This document shows positions 35,089-50,000 of a DNA stretch of 64,000 nucleotides, piece after piece. Under the pieces are notes generated by a model, which was not told the DNA's origin, did no database searches, and was given only the letters and a program-made list of their open reading frames with translations. Where the stretch lies: NCBI RefSeq assembly GCF_027244095.1, contig NC_069662.1:10566501-10630500 (forward strand), in the 5' to 3' direction. Both the position numbers and the translations under genes were made by a program. The stretch's first letter is position 1; each line of letters begins with the position of its first letter. The DNA is from Hemicordylus capensis (lineage: Eukaryota; Chordata; Lepidosauria; Squamata; Cordylidae).

Positions 35089-38000
35089 TTTAAATCCCGC
35101 TCTTCCTCCAAGGAACCCAGAGTGGTGTACTACATACTTAAGTTTTTCCTCACAAAAACCCTGTGAAGTAGGTTAGGCTGAGAGAGAAGTGAATGGCTCA
35201 GAGTCACCCAGCAAGTCTCATGGCTGAATGGGGATTTGAACTTGGGTCTCCCTGTTCCTAGTCCAGCACACTAACCACTACAGCACGCTAACATAATTCA
35301 CATTAAGTGTTCCCAAGATGGCAATAGGATTTTTTTATATACACTGTGTTTTGTAATTTTGTATTCCAATTTATTAAAAAATAATTAAATATTTAATTTC
35401 TGTTTTAAAAGGAAGTGGTGATCGTAAGTTAATTGAATCACATCAAGATGGGCACTGGGATGTGTCACTACAGTATGGTTATCTATGTGCAGAGGAACAC
35501 AAGACCTGAAAGCATGGGGGGTGGGGATTAAAAGAAACAGCCCTATTTGCCAACAAAAGAAAAAAAAGAAAACCTCATTGTTTAATCAGATGGAGAAAAA
35601 GCTGGGTTTCATATCAGATGGTTAGAGCATTGGATCTCACATCCACAAACCAGATGTGGCTCTGAATGGCAGGTGGTTAATGAGGCATTCAAGTTACATA
35701 GCATCATTATAAGTAAGGCGGCTTGTTCCTTATGCTGCGAGCATTATCACAAGGACACTTGTGGCCACATTTCTTTTCCCATGCCCAAGACCCCAGAAAT
35801 GTACTAGTGGATAGGGGGAATGCAGATGCAAAAATGACTTTGGGTAGCCCAGGCCCTGAAGGAGCTTCTTTCCCCACTGGAGATGGGACTGGGAATACTG
35901 GATGTCCTAGCATCTCCCATCAGAAAATGACACTCTGCTTGCCCTGCAGACTTTTTCCTCAAGCAGAAACATTCTGGAGTCCAGTCGGGCATGGGAAGAG
36001 GCACTTCATCAGGGCATGGAATAGTACAACCATCATTACAGTCACAGCCTTATCCCTGCCTCAAGGTAGGCTCATGGCCACTTTGGGAGGGAGCCATGCT
36101 ACAGGAGAAACTGGAGCTAGACTTGGCCGTGGAAGGCTTACAAACCTTGAAAATGCTCTTGTGTTTTCATAAGTCTAATTCCCACTGATATGAAAGGTCT
36201 TCACTTGGTTCTGCCTAATGTGGCTTATTGCTTTCAATGATGCTTCGCCATAATGGACTGTTCTGGATGTTGCCCACTGTATCAGGCTAAATGGCTAAAG
36301 AGGAAAACGTGGCATTCAAAACTTAGAATTATTCCATATAAATGTCTCCACAAATGGGCATGATGCATTCGATATAAGAACAGAACCTACAGAACCAACT
36401 GAAATATAGGAGGGTTTCACACAATCCATGACAAATCAATACTCTGAGGAAATCTCAAGCAAATGTCATTGAAAAGCAGTGTATGCTTCCAACAGACATG
36501 ACAATCAAACTTACCCAAGTCCAGTTCCTACAGTGGATTCCAAAAATTAAGCAAAGATACGGTCCCATGAGTCGCCACCCAACTTCCTTAGTACAGTACA
36601 GGTGGGCAGTGGATCTGGGTAGAATCTTGCATGAATCTTGGGAATTCAGCAGAAAACTGGACTTGGATATGTCCTGATATCACTCCCATTTTTGTTGTGA
36701 TTTCCCCATGACTTCCCTGGCTTACTAACTTGCAGTGGATCTAAGCTAGCCATCTTGTTTTTTCGCCTCCTTTCCACTGACACTTTCAGGACAGCCATTG
36801 TTTGATTGGGCCGACTCCTGACAGTCAAAAAGATGCATCTTTTAAAAGCCAATATGGTGACAATCTTATAATTATAACAAAACTGTGACAAAATGATTTC
36901 CTTCCATGTACAATTACCTTGTGAAACTGCAGCAATTCATTTTATTCACAGTTTAGTGCTAAAGCATTACCAGCATATCCTGGCTTTGGCGTTTGCCACC
37001 AATGAGATCAATGCGATGCCTAGCATCTTGCCCAATATCACACTCGGGTTCCACATCTATGACAGCTATGGGGATGAACAAATGACCTATCGTAGCACTC
37101 TAGACTTGCTCTTCAAATCACGTGGCTTTCTACCCAATTACCACTGTGGCATCCAGAGAAATGTCCTCGGGGTCATTGGTGGACTTACCTCTGATATCTC
37201 CTTGCGAATGGCAGAGATCTTAGGACTCTACAAAATTCCACAGGTAATACTAAAACTCATGAGTTGTGAAGCCTTACATTTCTATTGGCCACAAGTCACT
37301 TCTCTTTCCATTAGCAAATGCCTAATTCTGGAAGAGGGATAGGTACTGTTGGGGAGAAAGGTCGTAGAATATGTGGAGCTACATTTGTGTTTAATACATG
37401 GAGAGAGGTGTATTAAAGGTGCTGGGTTTGAATATATAAGGCCTTCAGAGTAGCTGACATCCCAACAAAATGCTGGTGCATCAGTGCTACATTCCAGACT
37501 AAGCATTGAAAAAATTATAAAGAGTGCTGTCTTTCTATCTGCACCACACAGACATATGTCTCTGATGCTCCTTCTGTTCCATCTTGGAATCACCTGTGTA
37601 TTCTATTTTAGATTTCATATGGCTCAGTGGAATCAACCACAAGAAATGGAATCCACCTCTCTTCTTTTTATCGCATGGTTCCCGATGAATCCCTTCAGTA
37701 CCTGGGCATTGTGCTGTTACTTAAGCATTTCAGATGGAAATGGGTAGGGATCATCACTCAGGATGGCGATGTTGGGCAGCATTTCTCAGAAGCTTTGGAG
37801 GTAGAACTTTCCCAAAATGGAATATGTTCAGCTTTCACAGACAAAGGTGAAAAAATGGCCTTTTTTAATGATTTAAGTGAAGACCTCAACAGTTATTTAT
37901 ATGCTATTCCAGCTTTCATGGACAGTAAAGCCAATGCAAATATCATATATGGAGAAAGTACATTTATATGGTTGGCAGCCATGTTGCACTTTAAAAAATT

Positions 38001-41000
38001 TATTCCTTCAGAAGGTGCATTCTCTCTGGAGGAGATCTGTGCCAGAAAGGTATGGATTACAACAGCCCAAATCGATTTCACATTAACTGTCTTTCTGAAG
38101 TATTTTAACATACAGACATTTCAGGGTGCTATTTCTTTATCATTCCCCTCAAAGAAACTCCCCGGATTCCAAAAATATCTTCAGATGATAAAGCCATTAT
38201 GGGCAAAAGGAGATGGCTTCATCAAGGAATTCTGGGAACAAGCATTTGACTGCTTAGTGGCAAATTCCAATCCTCCAGAAGACGTAGATGAAATATGTAC
38301 TGGTGAGGAGAGGCTGGAGGACCTTCCTGAGCATTTCTTTGAAATGAGGATGACTGGTCGCAGCTACAATATCTATAAGGCAGTCTATGTTTTTGCACAT
38401 GCCTTACATAGCATGTACTCATCTAGGTCCAGATCCAGACACATGGAGGACAGGGGCAAATTGGATGCTCTGATTGTGGAAGCCTGGCAGGTAATGTGTT
38501 CCAGCTGTTATTAAAAAACAAACAACCATAAACATAACATATCAGAAATGTAAAACATCAAGTGACCAGCCCTCTGCAGAAGATGTACACCAACTTCTTC
38601 TACCCTTTCTGTTCTCTTCTTCCTTCTCTTTTTGCCAAATATTTGTGCCAAAATTTCTATAAGTTGTTTTCTCTACCATTAATAATTTTGAGGTAGTTTA
38701 ACCACCATGAATTAATGAAATTATGTCCATGTCCTTCTCATCATTATGCATATGTTTCCAAAGCTAGGACATTGTCCATTATCTTGACTTTTGATTTGTT
38801 AAATAGTTGCACTACTTTACATGACTTTTTCCTAAAGGGAGAGAAACCCAATCCAGAAAGTTCTTTGAAAAATCTGACAATATTTCAACACTTTTTAGTT
38901 CTTTACAATCTCTGCCTCTTTTCTCCTAGCTGCATTCAGTGATTCAGAGGATCTCATTCAACAACACTGCTGGAGATGAAATTATATTTAACAAAAATGG
39001 AGAAATAGCAACTGGTTTTGATATTACAAATTTTGTCACTTTCCCAAATAACTCCTATGTCAGAGTCAACATTGGGAAATTGGATCCTCAAGATCCTCCA
39101 GAAAAAATGCTCACCATTCACGATGAGAAGATCCAGTGGCAAAGTGCATTCACACAGGTGGGGAAATAGTTGACCATTACAGCTGAGACCTATCCTAATA
39201 AAACTATCTAATAAAAGCACAATAAGCTCCCTAAATATTGTAAACAGCCAACAAAAAAAGTATTAAGATAGAAGGTCAGCAGGGGAAGGGGCACTTCCCA
39301 GTGTATTGCACAGAGTGCCACATGTATGATTATTTGCCCCATGGGCAGAAGTCATGGGTGTGTGCTCGGTGCAAGGAGCTCCTGGCTCTCAGGGAACAAA
39401 TCCATTCCCTTGAGACCAAGGTGGAGGATCTGGAGAAGCTCAGAGAGACAGAGAGGCATGTGGACGAGACCTTCAGGGATGTGATAGAGGCATCCCACTC
39501 CAGGGCTGGTAGCTCCTCTGCTGTCAGGGAGAATAAAGGTCTTGGGCAAGGAGGACATTGGTCTGAGCAGGAGGGAAATGCTCCTTTTGAGGGACTCCTT
39601 CCGTGGATGATGAGCCCATATCCTCTCGCACAAGGGATACTCATCTGGGGGGTGGGGGCCTCCTTGTAGTTGGTGATTTGATCCTTAGAGGGATAGAGAG
39701 ATGGGTTTGTGACCCACGTGTTGACCGCACGGTGACTTGCCTGCCTGGTGCGAAGGTTGCGGACATTACACAGCATCTAGACAGGCTCCTAGGCAGTGCT
39801 GGGGAGGAGACAGCTGTTGTGGTGCACGTTGGCACCAACGATGTGGGGAAATTCAGTAGGGAGGTCCTGGAAGCCAAATTTAGGCTGATAGGTAGCATTT
39901 TGAAGTCCAGAACCCCCAAGATAGCATTCTCAGAAATGCTACCTGTTCCACGCGCAAGTACAGTGAGACAGGCAGAGCTGAGGGGTTTCAATGCATGGAT
40001 GAGATGTTGGTGCCGGGAGGAGGGGTTTAGATTTGTTACGCACTGGGACACATTTTGGGGCAAGCAAGGCCTGTACAAAAGGGATGGGCTGCACTTGAAC
40101 CAAGATGGAACCAGACTGCTGGCGCTTAAAATAAAAAAGGTTGCAGAGAAGCTTTTAAAATGACACCTGGGGAACAGCCGATGGGAACTGGGCAGTATCC
40201 CATTTGGCACAAGCCATCCTTTAAAGTGTGAGGCTGCAACGAATTCAGATAAAACAGAAGGGGACAGAGCAGAACCACATAAAGAGCAGACGGGAGCCTG
40301 TGCCAGCAGGTCAAAGAGTCAAAAGAATAGCATACATCCGGGGAGAGATTCAGATTATAGGTGCTTATATGCCAATGCCAGAAGCCTCCGAGCCAAGATG
40401 GGTGAACTGGAGTGCTTGGTTGCTAATGCAGAAATAGATATAGTGGGCATAACAGAAACATGATGGAACAGTGAGAACCGGTGAGACACTGTTATCCCTG
40501 GGTATAAACTCTCTAGAAAGGACAGGGAGGGGCGCCTTGGAGCAGGGGTAGCACTGTATGTTAAAGAAGGGATAGAATCTAACAAGCTAGAAAACCTAGG
40601 TGGACTGAAGTCCTCCAGAGAAACCCTGTGGGTGACTATACAAGGCTGGAAAGGGAACGTGCTACTGGGGACGTGCTATCGCCCTCCGGATCATAATGCC
40701 GACAGTGACTGGGAGTTGCAGGAGGAAATCAGGGAGGCGTCAAGGAGAGGCAAGGCTGTAATTATGGGTGATTTCAATTACCCACACATAGACTGGGTAA
40801 ATTCACATTCAAGTCAGGACAAAGAGGTCAAATTTCTAGATACGCTAAATGACTGTGCTCTAGAACAGTTGTTCATGGAACCGACCAGAGAGAAGGCGAC
40901 CTTGGATCTAATTCTGAGTGACACCCAGGACCTGGTGCGTGACGTCAGTGTCATTGACCCTTTAGGAAACAGTGACCACAGTGCCATCAAATTCAGCATA

Positions 41001-44000
41001 CATGTTGGGAGAGAATCACCAAGGATGTCTAACATAGACATTTGAATTTCAGAAGAGGAAACTTTTCCAAAATGAGGAATATGGTGGAAAAAAAGCTGAG
41101 GGGAAAAATCAGGAGAGTCACTTCGCTCCAGAATGCATGGAGTTTACTCAAAACCACAATACTAGAAGTCCAGATAGATTGTATACCCAAAAGGAGGAAA
41201 AGTTCCACTAAGTCCAGGAGGATGCCAGCATGGCTAATGGGTACCGTCAAGGAAGCCATAAAAGGGAAGAAGACTTCCTTCTGAAATTGGAAGGCCTGTC
41301 CAAACGAAGAGAACAGAAAGGAACACAAACTCTGGCAAAAGAAATGCAAGGTGACAATAAGGGAGGCAAAAAGACAGTTTGAGGAACATTTGGCCAAAAG
41401 TATCAAGGGGAATAACAACATCTTCTTTAAGTACATCAGAAGCAGGAAACCTGCCAGGGAGGCAGTTGGACCATTAGACAATGAGGGAGTGAAAGGGATT
41501 ATTAAGGAGGATATGGAGGTTGCAGAGAAGCTGAATGAGTTCTTTGCGTCTCTCTTCACGGCAGAGGATACTGAGCATATACCTGTTCCTGAACCAGGCT
41601 TTTTAGGGATGGAGGCTAGCGAGCTGAGTCAGATAGAAGTGACAAGAGATGATGTTCTAAACTGTCTGGAAAAACTGAAAGCTAACAAATCACCAGGGCC
41701 GGATGGCATCCATCCAAGAGTCCTCAAAGAACTCAAATGTGAAATTGCCGACCTCCTTGCTAAAATATTTAGCTTATCCCTGAAATCGGGCTCTGTACCA
41801 GAAGACTGGAGAGTAGCAAATGTAACACCGATTTTCAAAAAGGGATCCAGGGGCGATCCAGGAAATTACAGGCCGGTTAGCCTAACTTTCATTCCAGGAA
41901 AATTGATGGAAAGCATCCTCAAGGATAAAATTGTAAAGCACCTAGAAGAACAGGCCCTGCTGGGATTGAGCCAGCATAGCTTCCGCAAAGGTATATCATG
42001 CCTCACCAACCTTTTGGACTTCTTTGAGAGTATCAACGAGTGTGTGGATCAAGGTGATCCAGTTGACATAGTCTACCTGGACTTCCAAAAAGCTTTTGAC
42101 AAAGTTCCTCATCAAAGACTCCTGAGGAAACTTAGCAGTCATGGGATAAAGGAACAAGTACATGTGTGGCTTGCTAACTGGTTGAAAGACAGGAAACAGA
42201 GGGTAGGTATAAATGGAGAGTTTTCACAATGGAGGGAAGTAAGAAGTGGGGTCCCCCAGGGATCTGTACTGGGACCGGTGCTTTTTAATTTATTCATAAA
42301 TGATCTAGAAGCAGGGGTAAGCAGCGATGTGGCCAGATTTGCAGATGATACCAAACTCTTTCGGGTAGTGAAATCCCAAACGGACTGTGAGCAGCTCCAA
42401 AGGATCTCTCCAAATTGGGGGAGTGGGCGACAAAATGGCAAATGCGCTTCAATGTTAGCAAGTGTAAAGTGATGCAAATTGGGACGAAAAACCCCAACTT
42501 CAAGTAGATGCTGATGGGATCCGAGCTGTTGGTGGCTGATCAGGAGAGGGATCTTGGGGTTGTAAGTCCAGGAGGATGGGGTTGTAAGTCCAGGAGGATG
42601 CCAGCATGGCTAACGGGTGCCGTCGTTCAAAGTCTCAACTCAATGTGCGACAGATGTTAAAAAGGCAAATTCCATGCTAGGGATCATTAGAAAGGGTATT
42701 GAAAATAAAATGGCTAACATTATAATGACCTTATACAAAACTATGGTGCGGCCACCCTTGGAGTACTGCCTACAATTCTGGTCACCACATCTTAAAAAGG
42801 ACATTATTGAAATGGAGAAGGTTCAAAAGAGGGCAACCAAGATGATCAGGGGCCTAGAGCACCTTTCTTATGAGGCAAGACTACAACATCTGGGGCTTTT
42901 TAGTTTAGAAAAAAGATGACTGCGGGGAGACATGATAGAGGTCTATAAAATCATGCATGGTGTGGAGAAAGTGGAGAGAGAGAAATGCTTTTCCCTGTCA
43001 CACAACACTAGAACCAGGGGTCACTCCATGAAGTTGATTGCCAGGAGGTCTAGGACCAACAAACAGAAGTACTTTTTCACACAACGCGTGATCCACTTGT
43101 GGAACTCTCTGCCACCGGATGTGGTGACAGCCAACAACCTGGATGGCTTTAAGAGGGGTTTGGATGACATCATGGAGGAGAGGTCTGTCAATTGCTACTA
43201 GTCGGAGGGCTGTGGGCCACCTCCAGCCTCAAAGGCAGGATGCCTCTGAGTACCAGTTGCAGGGGAGTAATGGCAGGTGAGAAGGTATGCCCTCAACTCC
43301 TGTCTGTGGCTTCCAGAGGCATCTGGTGGGCCACTGTGCGAAACAGGATGCTGGACTAGATGGGCCTTGGGCCTGATCCAGCAGGGCTGTTCTTATGTTC
43401 TTATACACCCTTTCCCTCCAACGAAGAAAAAGGTAAAAAGAAGATGCCAGGTTAACAAATAAATACTTCCCCATGAAATTCTTTGGGATGTCATTTACCA
43501 GCTGAAGTTCTCATCCAGAAAACCACGGAGTGGGATGTACAATAGATAAAGGGGAAAGAAATCTGTGGTTCTCCTCTTTCAATTTTTCTAAACAGCCTGA
43601 AATAGGATGTTTTCCTATATGGAAACTATGATCTGAACTCCATCTGTACTTCAGAAAATGGCTCTCTGGTTGCCCTCCTTACTGCCCAGACTCCACGTGG
43701 AGACTGGACAGTCTAGACATTTCAAGGTCCAGTCTCACTAGTTCGCTTAGGCTGGAGTGCTCCTGTTAAGAAGTAGTTTTATCATAGAATATCATTTTCC
43801 CAGACCCCAGCCCAAGAAGACACATAGACATTCTTTATGGGTAAAGGGCCATGCTTTATTGATTAATTAGCAGCAGGCAAAGGCGAACTGAACGGTGGGT
43901 GATGAATCACCCCCACAAAACAGTGCGGGCCCCTAGGCATGGGCTAGGATTACCATCATCCTACCCATTGCCACCTTGGGCGACACACCCTGGCTCAGGA

Positions 44001-47000
44001 AAGAGGCAGGCACACCCTGCCCTATTCCATCAAGGCCAACCACCCCCTTAGAAGAGGGGACCTGGACAGCTCCAGGTATTCACACACACCCCCGGACCGC
44101 GCAGCCCAAAGGATGGTGAAGTCCTAGAGCAGGTTTCATGGCCATCAATTACTCCCCGCGCCACACAGGCAACAAAGGAGCGATTAACCAATCCACCTTT
44201 AAATATCCAAGGGTGCTCACCGATACTATACCTTGCTTACCCCTCAGCCCGCACTGTTACTGCCACCCAGGGAGGTTAGCCCACGCTTGACCTCCCTGCC
44301 CCACCACTGCCTAAAAATTCAGCAAGCCTCCTCTGTATATTACCTAAATATAGATCACAACCAAGCTCTGAAAGGTGAACCCCATCGGCACGATATAACT
44401 CAGGAAGGCGAGCCACCACATCAGGGTGGTGTATCACAGCCCCACCGGCCGCTACTACAAGCTTCCCAATTGCGGCCGAAGCTTTATGCCTGGCCTTTTC
44501 TAAACAAAGCCCCGAACGGGCGTTCCGCCACACCCTACGCTGCAGCCAATTAACCCAGAGAATAAACACCCCCGGCATCCATTCTCGCAGTAAGGACAAA
44601 TCAGAGGAGGCCTGCTGAATGATAGAAAAGCCAGTTCGCCGGCCTAAGTTGTTCTCCCCTAAATGCAAAACCAAGATGTCAGGAGAGAGAAAACTACCTA
44701 AATGTTCCCGAAGCTAACTAAATGCTCCCTAATCACGGGCAGCAACTGGTTCCAGAGCATTCCACGCATGCCCAACCAGTACACAGAAGCCCGTCTTCCA
44801 AACCCAAGCTGAGATCCCCAGTGAGACGTGCTAGCCCGCTTGAAGGCCCAAAAGACCAACGAGTGGCCGCACAACAGGATTCGTACTGGAGCCACCAGTC
44901 CCCCAGCACCTGCCAAGGGAAAAAACACAAATCAATAGCGGCCGATGAAGCCCGCTGTCAGCGCACATAGCGTCTGACCACCCCGGACTTCCACCTCCCA
45001 ATCCTCCGAACCTCCGCTTCCTGGAGGCCCAACCGTGTGGCAGTGGTAGCTGCCCCAATGCGGAAGGAGTGCAGCGTAACTCCCTAGAGGGGAATCCGAG
45101 CCGCACTCAGAGCCTTCTTAACCACCGAAAGAAACTGATACTGGGTAAGAGGAGTCCGATCCTGATGCATGAACAAACACCCCCCAGAGTCAGGTCCCAG
45201 AGCCACATAGATTCTGAGGGCCGACACTGGGCAAATTTGCCTATCCCCAGCGGCCACCAAGCGAACTATCTGGCCCCTCCCCCGCTGATCTGTCTTACAG
45301 CGGCGAAGAAAAAGCCGCGCCTCTTCTCCTGAAAAGGACAGGTCAGAAAACTGAAGACAACGGTCACGAGGGGAAACCCTGCTGCGCGGGAGCAGCTCCC
45401 CGGGGCGAAAGGCACTGAAAAATGCCACCAAAACCGCAGCCCAGAACAAAGATACCTCTCAAGAATCTGCACAGCACCCAGCTAAATGACCGAGCGTAGC
45501 GGTCACCATATCCAGAGTAAACGGCTGCTTGGCGTCTCCAGGGCCAGAGTCCCCCCTAGCCCAGCCCTCCAGCATGCGCCGCACGAGAGGGCCAGAGGAA
45601 AAATTGCCAACCCCTCTAACCTGGGCTTCAAAGGCAAGGGCAGTTAAATAACCACCCAGGGTAGACACGGCCCCCCTGCTCTGCATAACGTGACTAGAAA
45701 CTGCTGCAGCTGACCCACCGGGACCGGGACCGGCCAAACCTTGGGCAAACCTTCAGCCCTTCGAAAAAGGGCAAAAGCCTCAAGCTTGGCTGCGTAGCTA
45801 GCTCTGGTGCCAGGCGCCAGAGACGCCTCTATTGCCTGCTGCGCCTCCACCTGCCAAGCTGCCAAAGAAAGGCCGGCATGGGGTCCGGGTGCAGAGAAGC
45901 CTCGGGAGCTAACGCTCTGAATCTGTCCACCTGGAAACGAGACAGAGCATCAGCGATGTCGTTCTGTATCCCCGGCACATGGCGGGAGCGGAACAAAATA
46001 TTGGCCCGCAAGCACTGCAAAACCAAAGCTCTAACCAGAACCAGAACCCTAGGGGAGCACGAAGACTGAGAGTTGACAACCTGGACCACCACCTGGCTGT
46101 CACACCAGAAACGAACTGAGGAGTCAGCAAATTCCTCAGCCCAGATGTGCACTGCCACCACAATTGGGAACAGTTCCAAAAAGGTCAAATCCCCCACAAT
46201 CCCCTGTTCCAACCAGTCCTGAGGCCAGGGGGCAGCACACCAGCAACCCCTAAAGTAAAGCCCGAACCCTGCGCCCCCAGCAGCGTCCAAATGGACCTGC
46301 AAATCAGCCTCTAAAAGCTGCTCCTGTCTCCAAAAAGTAACCCCATTATAACTTACCAAAAAAGACTCCCAGAGTGCCAAATTGGCCCTAACACCCTCCA
46401 TAAACCTAACCCTGTGATGGGGAGTGCGAAGACCAATTGTCAGGTCACAGAGCCTACGTAAAAAGGCCTGGCCAGGGGCAACAACCCTGCAAGCAAAGTT
46501 AAGATGTTCCACTACCACCTGAAGCTCCCTAAGGGAGGCCTTACGGGCCCACCCCAACTCCCTAACCAGCTCCAACAGCACCAGCAGTTTAGCCTGCGGG
46601 AGCCTAGAACAACCCACTAGCGTATCAATCTCAATGCCCAAGAAGGAAAGCTGCGTAACCGGCCCTTCGGTCTTATCCCTAGCCAAGGGCACCCCAAGCT
46701 CTTCAGCCAGCCCCATGAAGGAGCGCAGCAAATGGTGGCATTCCCCGGGATTGCCTCTACCAACAAAAAGAAAATCGTCTAACTAATGAGCCGTAGATAA
46801 AAGGCCCGCCCTTCGCCTGACTGCCCATTCAAAAAAAGAGCTGAAAGCCTCAAAGGCAGCACAAGAAATCGAGCAACCCATAGGCAAGGCCCGATCAAAA
46901 TAGAACTGGCCAGCAAATGTGAAGCCCAGCAACTCGAAATCGTCCGGATGAATGGGAGGCAGGCGAAAGGCGGATTCAATATCACATTTGGCCAGAAGGG

Positions 47001-50000
47001 CCCCTGGGCCCCGACCCCTAACTACTCTAACAGCTTCATCAAACGAAGTGTAACGAACCGAACACAAACTATCAGGGATGCCATCATTAACAGACAACCC
47101 TTCGGGATAAGAAAGGTGGTGAATTAACCGAAATTCACCGGGCACCTTTTTTGGAACCACCCTAAGGGGCGAGATTCATAACTGGGGAAAAGGAGGGGCC
47201 CCAAAAGGGCCTAACACCCTACCTGCAGCTACCTCTTTATTGATCTTCCGTAACACCACATCCTCCTTGCCTACCACAGATTTAAGGTTACGAGGACTCC
47301 CAAGCCCCCGGCGTGCAGAGGAAGGAATTCGAAATCCATCCCTAAAGCCCATGAGCAAATAAGAAGCTGCAGACTGGTCAGGGTAGTCCAACAGCAAGCA
47401 CTCTAACATGTCAAGCTTGATGGGGCTGGGGCCCCTTACTCAAAGGGGGTGGGGGAGGACCACCCTTCCTATTGTTCCCTGGCCTAAACTTGGACCCAGG
47501 ACTACCAAATTTGGCTTGGGAGCACGATGTACTAGGGTGATTTGCCCCGCAAAAACTGCACGCGTGCTTGAAGCTACAGGGGGAGTGAGAGCACTTGCCA
47601 CTGGTGTTATACACCCAGCAGACCAGGTGGGGTTGAACCCACTGCTGGCCTGCCCCTGCTGTAGCCGAAACCCCGGAAAGCCTGGACAGCAAGTGTCCAC
47701 TATCCAAGCGGTCCCCTTCAACTGGACGAGCTGGAGATATGATCACCATCCATAATTCCTGCAGAGGTGTATCCCACGGCAGTGTGGGGTCTAAAGCTGC
47801 CCTCATATGGAAACTCTCATCATAACAGATCCAAGAGGATCCAGCGAAATCCGAGACAGCACAGTGGATAAAATCCATATATTTCAGGAGCACCAGACCA
47901 CGTGCCGGTTGCGCCTGAAGTATCACGCCCATATAAATAGTGAAGCCAGACAGCCAGTTATTCCAGGTCTTTTCCACTGGCTTCCTCTTGGTGGCTTCAT
48001 GCTCCTTACAAGACTCCCCCTCCTTATGTTTGACTTCCGGTTCCCTAAACAGAAGACTAAAGATGTTTACATACTCCCCCTTAAGGATCTTCTCTCTAGA
48101 GGAAGGCAACAAGTGATCCCCAAGAGGAAGGCCCATGCCCCTGTAGGGAGCGTGCTGGGCCGAAGGCAGAATTCCCATTGGGTAATAACCAGGCCGATTG
48201 TTGGCATCCTGCCCTGAAGAGGGAACACTCCTGGGGGTGGGGGGGGGAGAACGGGCCACTTGTAGGCCGCCCACCCAACCACACCTGTTCTGCCGCACCC
48301 TGTGTCCCTGCCGTGACCCCAGGAAACACCAAGGGAAAACCCAAGCCCCAATGTTGTGTGTAGGGGGACCAGTACGAAGCTGGTCCCCATCCCCCCATGG
48401 CAGGAATCGGCCAGGGAACAGCAGGCCACTGGCCGGTGCCGCCGGGAGGTGTTGGTGCTGCTGGCTCACCCGGAACCAACGGCGTAGACGGATCTGCAGG
48501 TGGATGTCCAACCGGAACGATGGGTGCAGGCAGCGATGGTGCAGGAACCTCAGGAGACGGGTCTACAGGAGACGGCGACCCAGGAACAGGCTGAGCCGGG
48601 GCTGGTCCACCAGGCGCAGAAGGCGCTTCCGGCCCCCCAGGGGGGGCCGGGCCCGCCGGGTTCAATCCTCTCTCCAATGCCTCCAACCTGCTAGAAATAG
48701 ACGTTAGTAGCTGACTTCTAGCAGACCCCTGGGTCCGCTGGGGGACCTTGGGAGCCGGAACTCCACCCCCTCCAGAAGGCCCTGCACCCTTGTCAGAAGG
48801 AGCAGACCTAGCCTTCTCTAACACCTCCATATGGTTGATTAAGCCACGAATAAGGACCATTTCACCATCTTCCTCATCCAAGGAAGATGGAGGGGAGGCA
48901 GGCCTCTTAGGCTGACGAATGGGACGCGCCCCCCTTTTTCTCCTTTGCCTTGCGGAGCATCACTGCACGCAATATCAAACTAGGGATCTAAAACTAAACA
49001 CAGAAAGAACCCCCCCAAACAAGGCCCAAAGCCCAGGGGAAAACATGCAGCCAAAGGCCCACAAAAGGCACCAGCAAACCCAATAACCCAACCACCAGGC
49101 CAGCAACCAAAAAACCCTTCAAGGGCAGAACAGGGGCCCCAAGCACATTAAATAAAAACAAAGGGGAAAACACCCGTGAAGACACCCACCCCGAAATGGG
49201 ACCCCACCCACTGGCCCATCCACCCCTCGGTGGTGAAGGAACCCCCAAACCAGAGGGCCAAAGCCCCGATGCCAGGGAGATACGCCGCGATGAGAAGGCT
49301 CCCAGGGCCAGAGCAGCCCCACAGCTGCAGCCACGCCTCTCCTTGTCTACCGCGAGGACGCCGAAAAGCCCCGGAACCTGCTGCTGCCACGGTGGACCAA
49401 CCGCCGATTGCCGCCTCGCCTGCTTTCGGGCGAACCCCACCCCCCTGCTGGAAAGAGAAAGGAGCTCTGACAAGGAGCTCCTATCTTGCCGACAATCCAA
49501 AACGGACTGGTCGGCTCTGAGCGTGGAATGGCCCTTATCGGCCGAAACCACGCCCACCAAGCCCAGCCAGCCAATCGGGACCCTTCTTGGTCCTCGTGCT
49601 GAGCTTGGCTGGGAAAAGATCCCTCCCCGCAGTGCGAGGCAGAGGGGAGGGGGATTTCATCTAACTCATTGTTCCTTTAATATGATAAATGCCAAACTAG
49701 GTCAAACCAAATATAGGAAAAGGTTTCTGACTCAGGTCTCAGAAGGCATGCAAAAACACATTTATGTGACAAAGAAAATGAAAAGAGAAGTGAAAGCCCT
49801 AACAAAAATAAACAAACATAGACCCAATAATGGCCTATGCAAATGCAAGTCTGCTGAATTCATGCCAATCTTTTAATTCCTGAGGGCAGACAAAAGTGTC
49901 CGTGGAAGGAAAAAAGAAAAAAGCATTCATTTTTAGCCTCAGTCTTTTAGTAACAAGTCCTTGAGGGCATCAGAGATTTCTGCTATATGGTTTCTGCTTT

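Larger units (their letters stand above)
39169..43402 (+). mobile_element. Near full-length CR1 LINE in gene C intron 4
   Basis: Inserted in host sequence that reads GGGGAAATATACACCC in A and B. It contains ORF1 (zinc-binding N-terminus, coiled coil, SGNH esterase), ORF2 (endonuclease and reverse transcriptase) and the typical CR1 3' end: GATGCTGGACTAGATGGGCC followed by GTTCTTATGTTCTTAT. It is in the same sense as the gene. It is absent from A and B, so it is younger than the B/C split, yet it already carries several stops and frameshifts and a template-switch scar near 42556-42624. It is probably dead in trans-independent terms. Confidence 0.92.

Noticed and set aside
49196-49876. 226-codon plus-strand frame at the end of the YR element
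   Set aside because: Runs antisense over the element's GC-rich terminal region and across its boundary into host intron; no family match.
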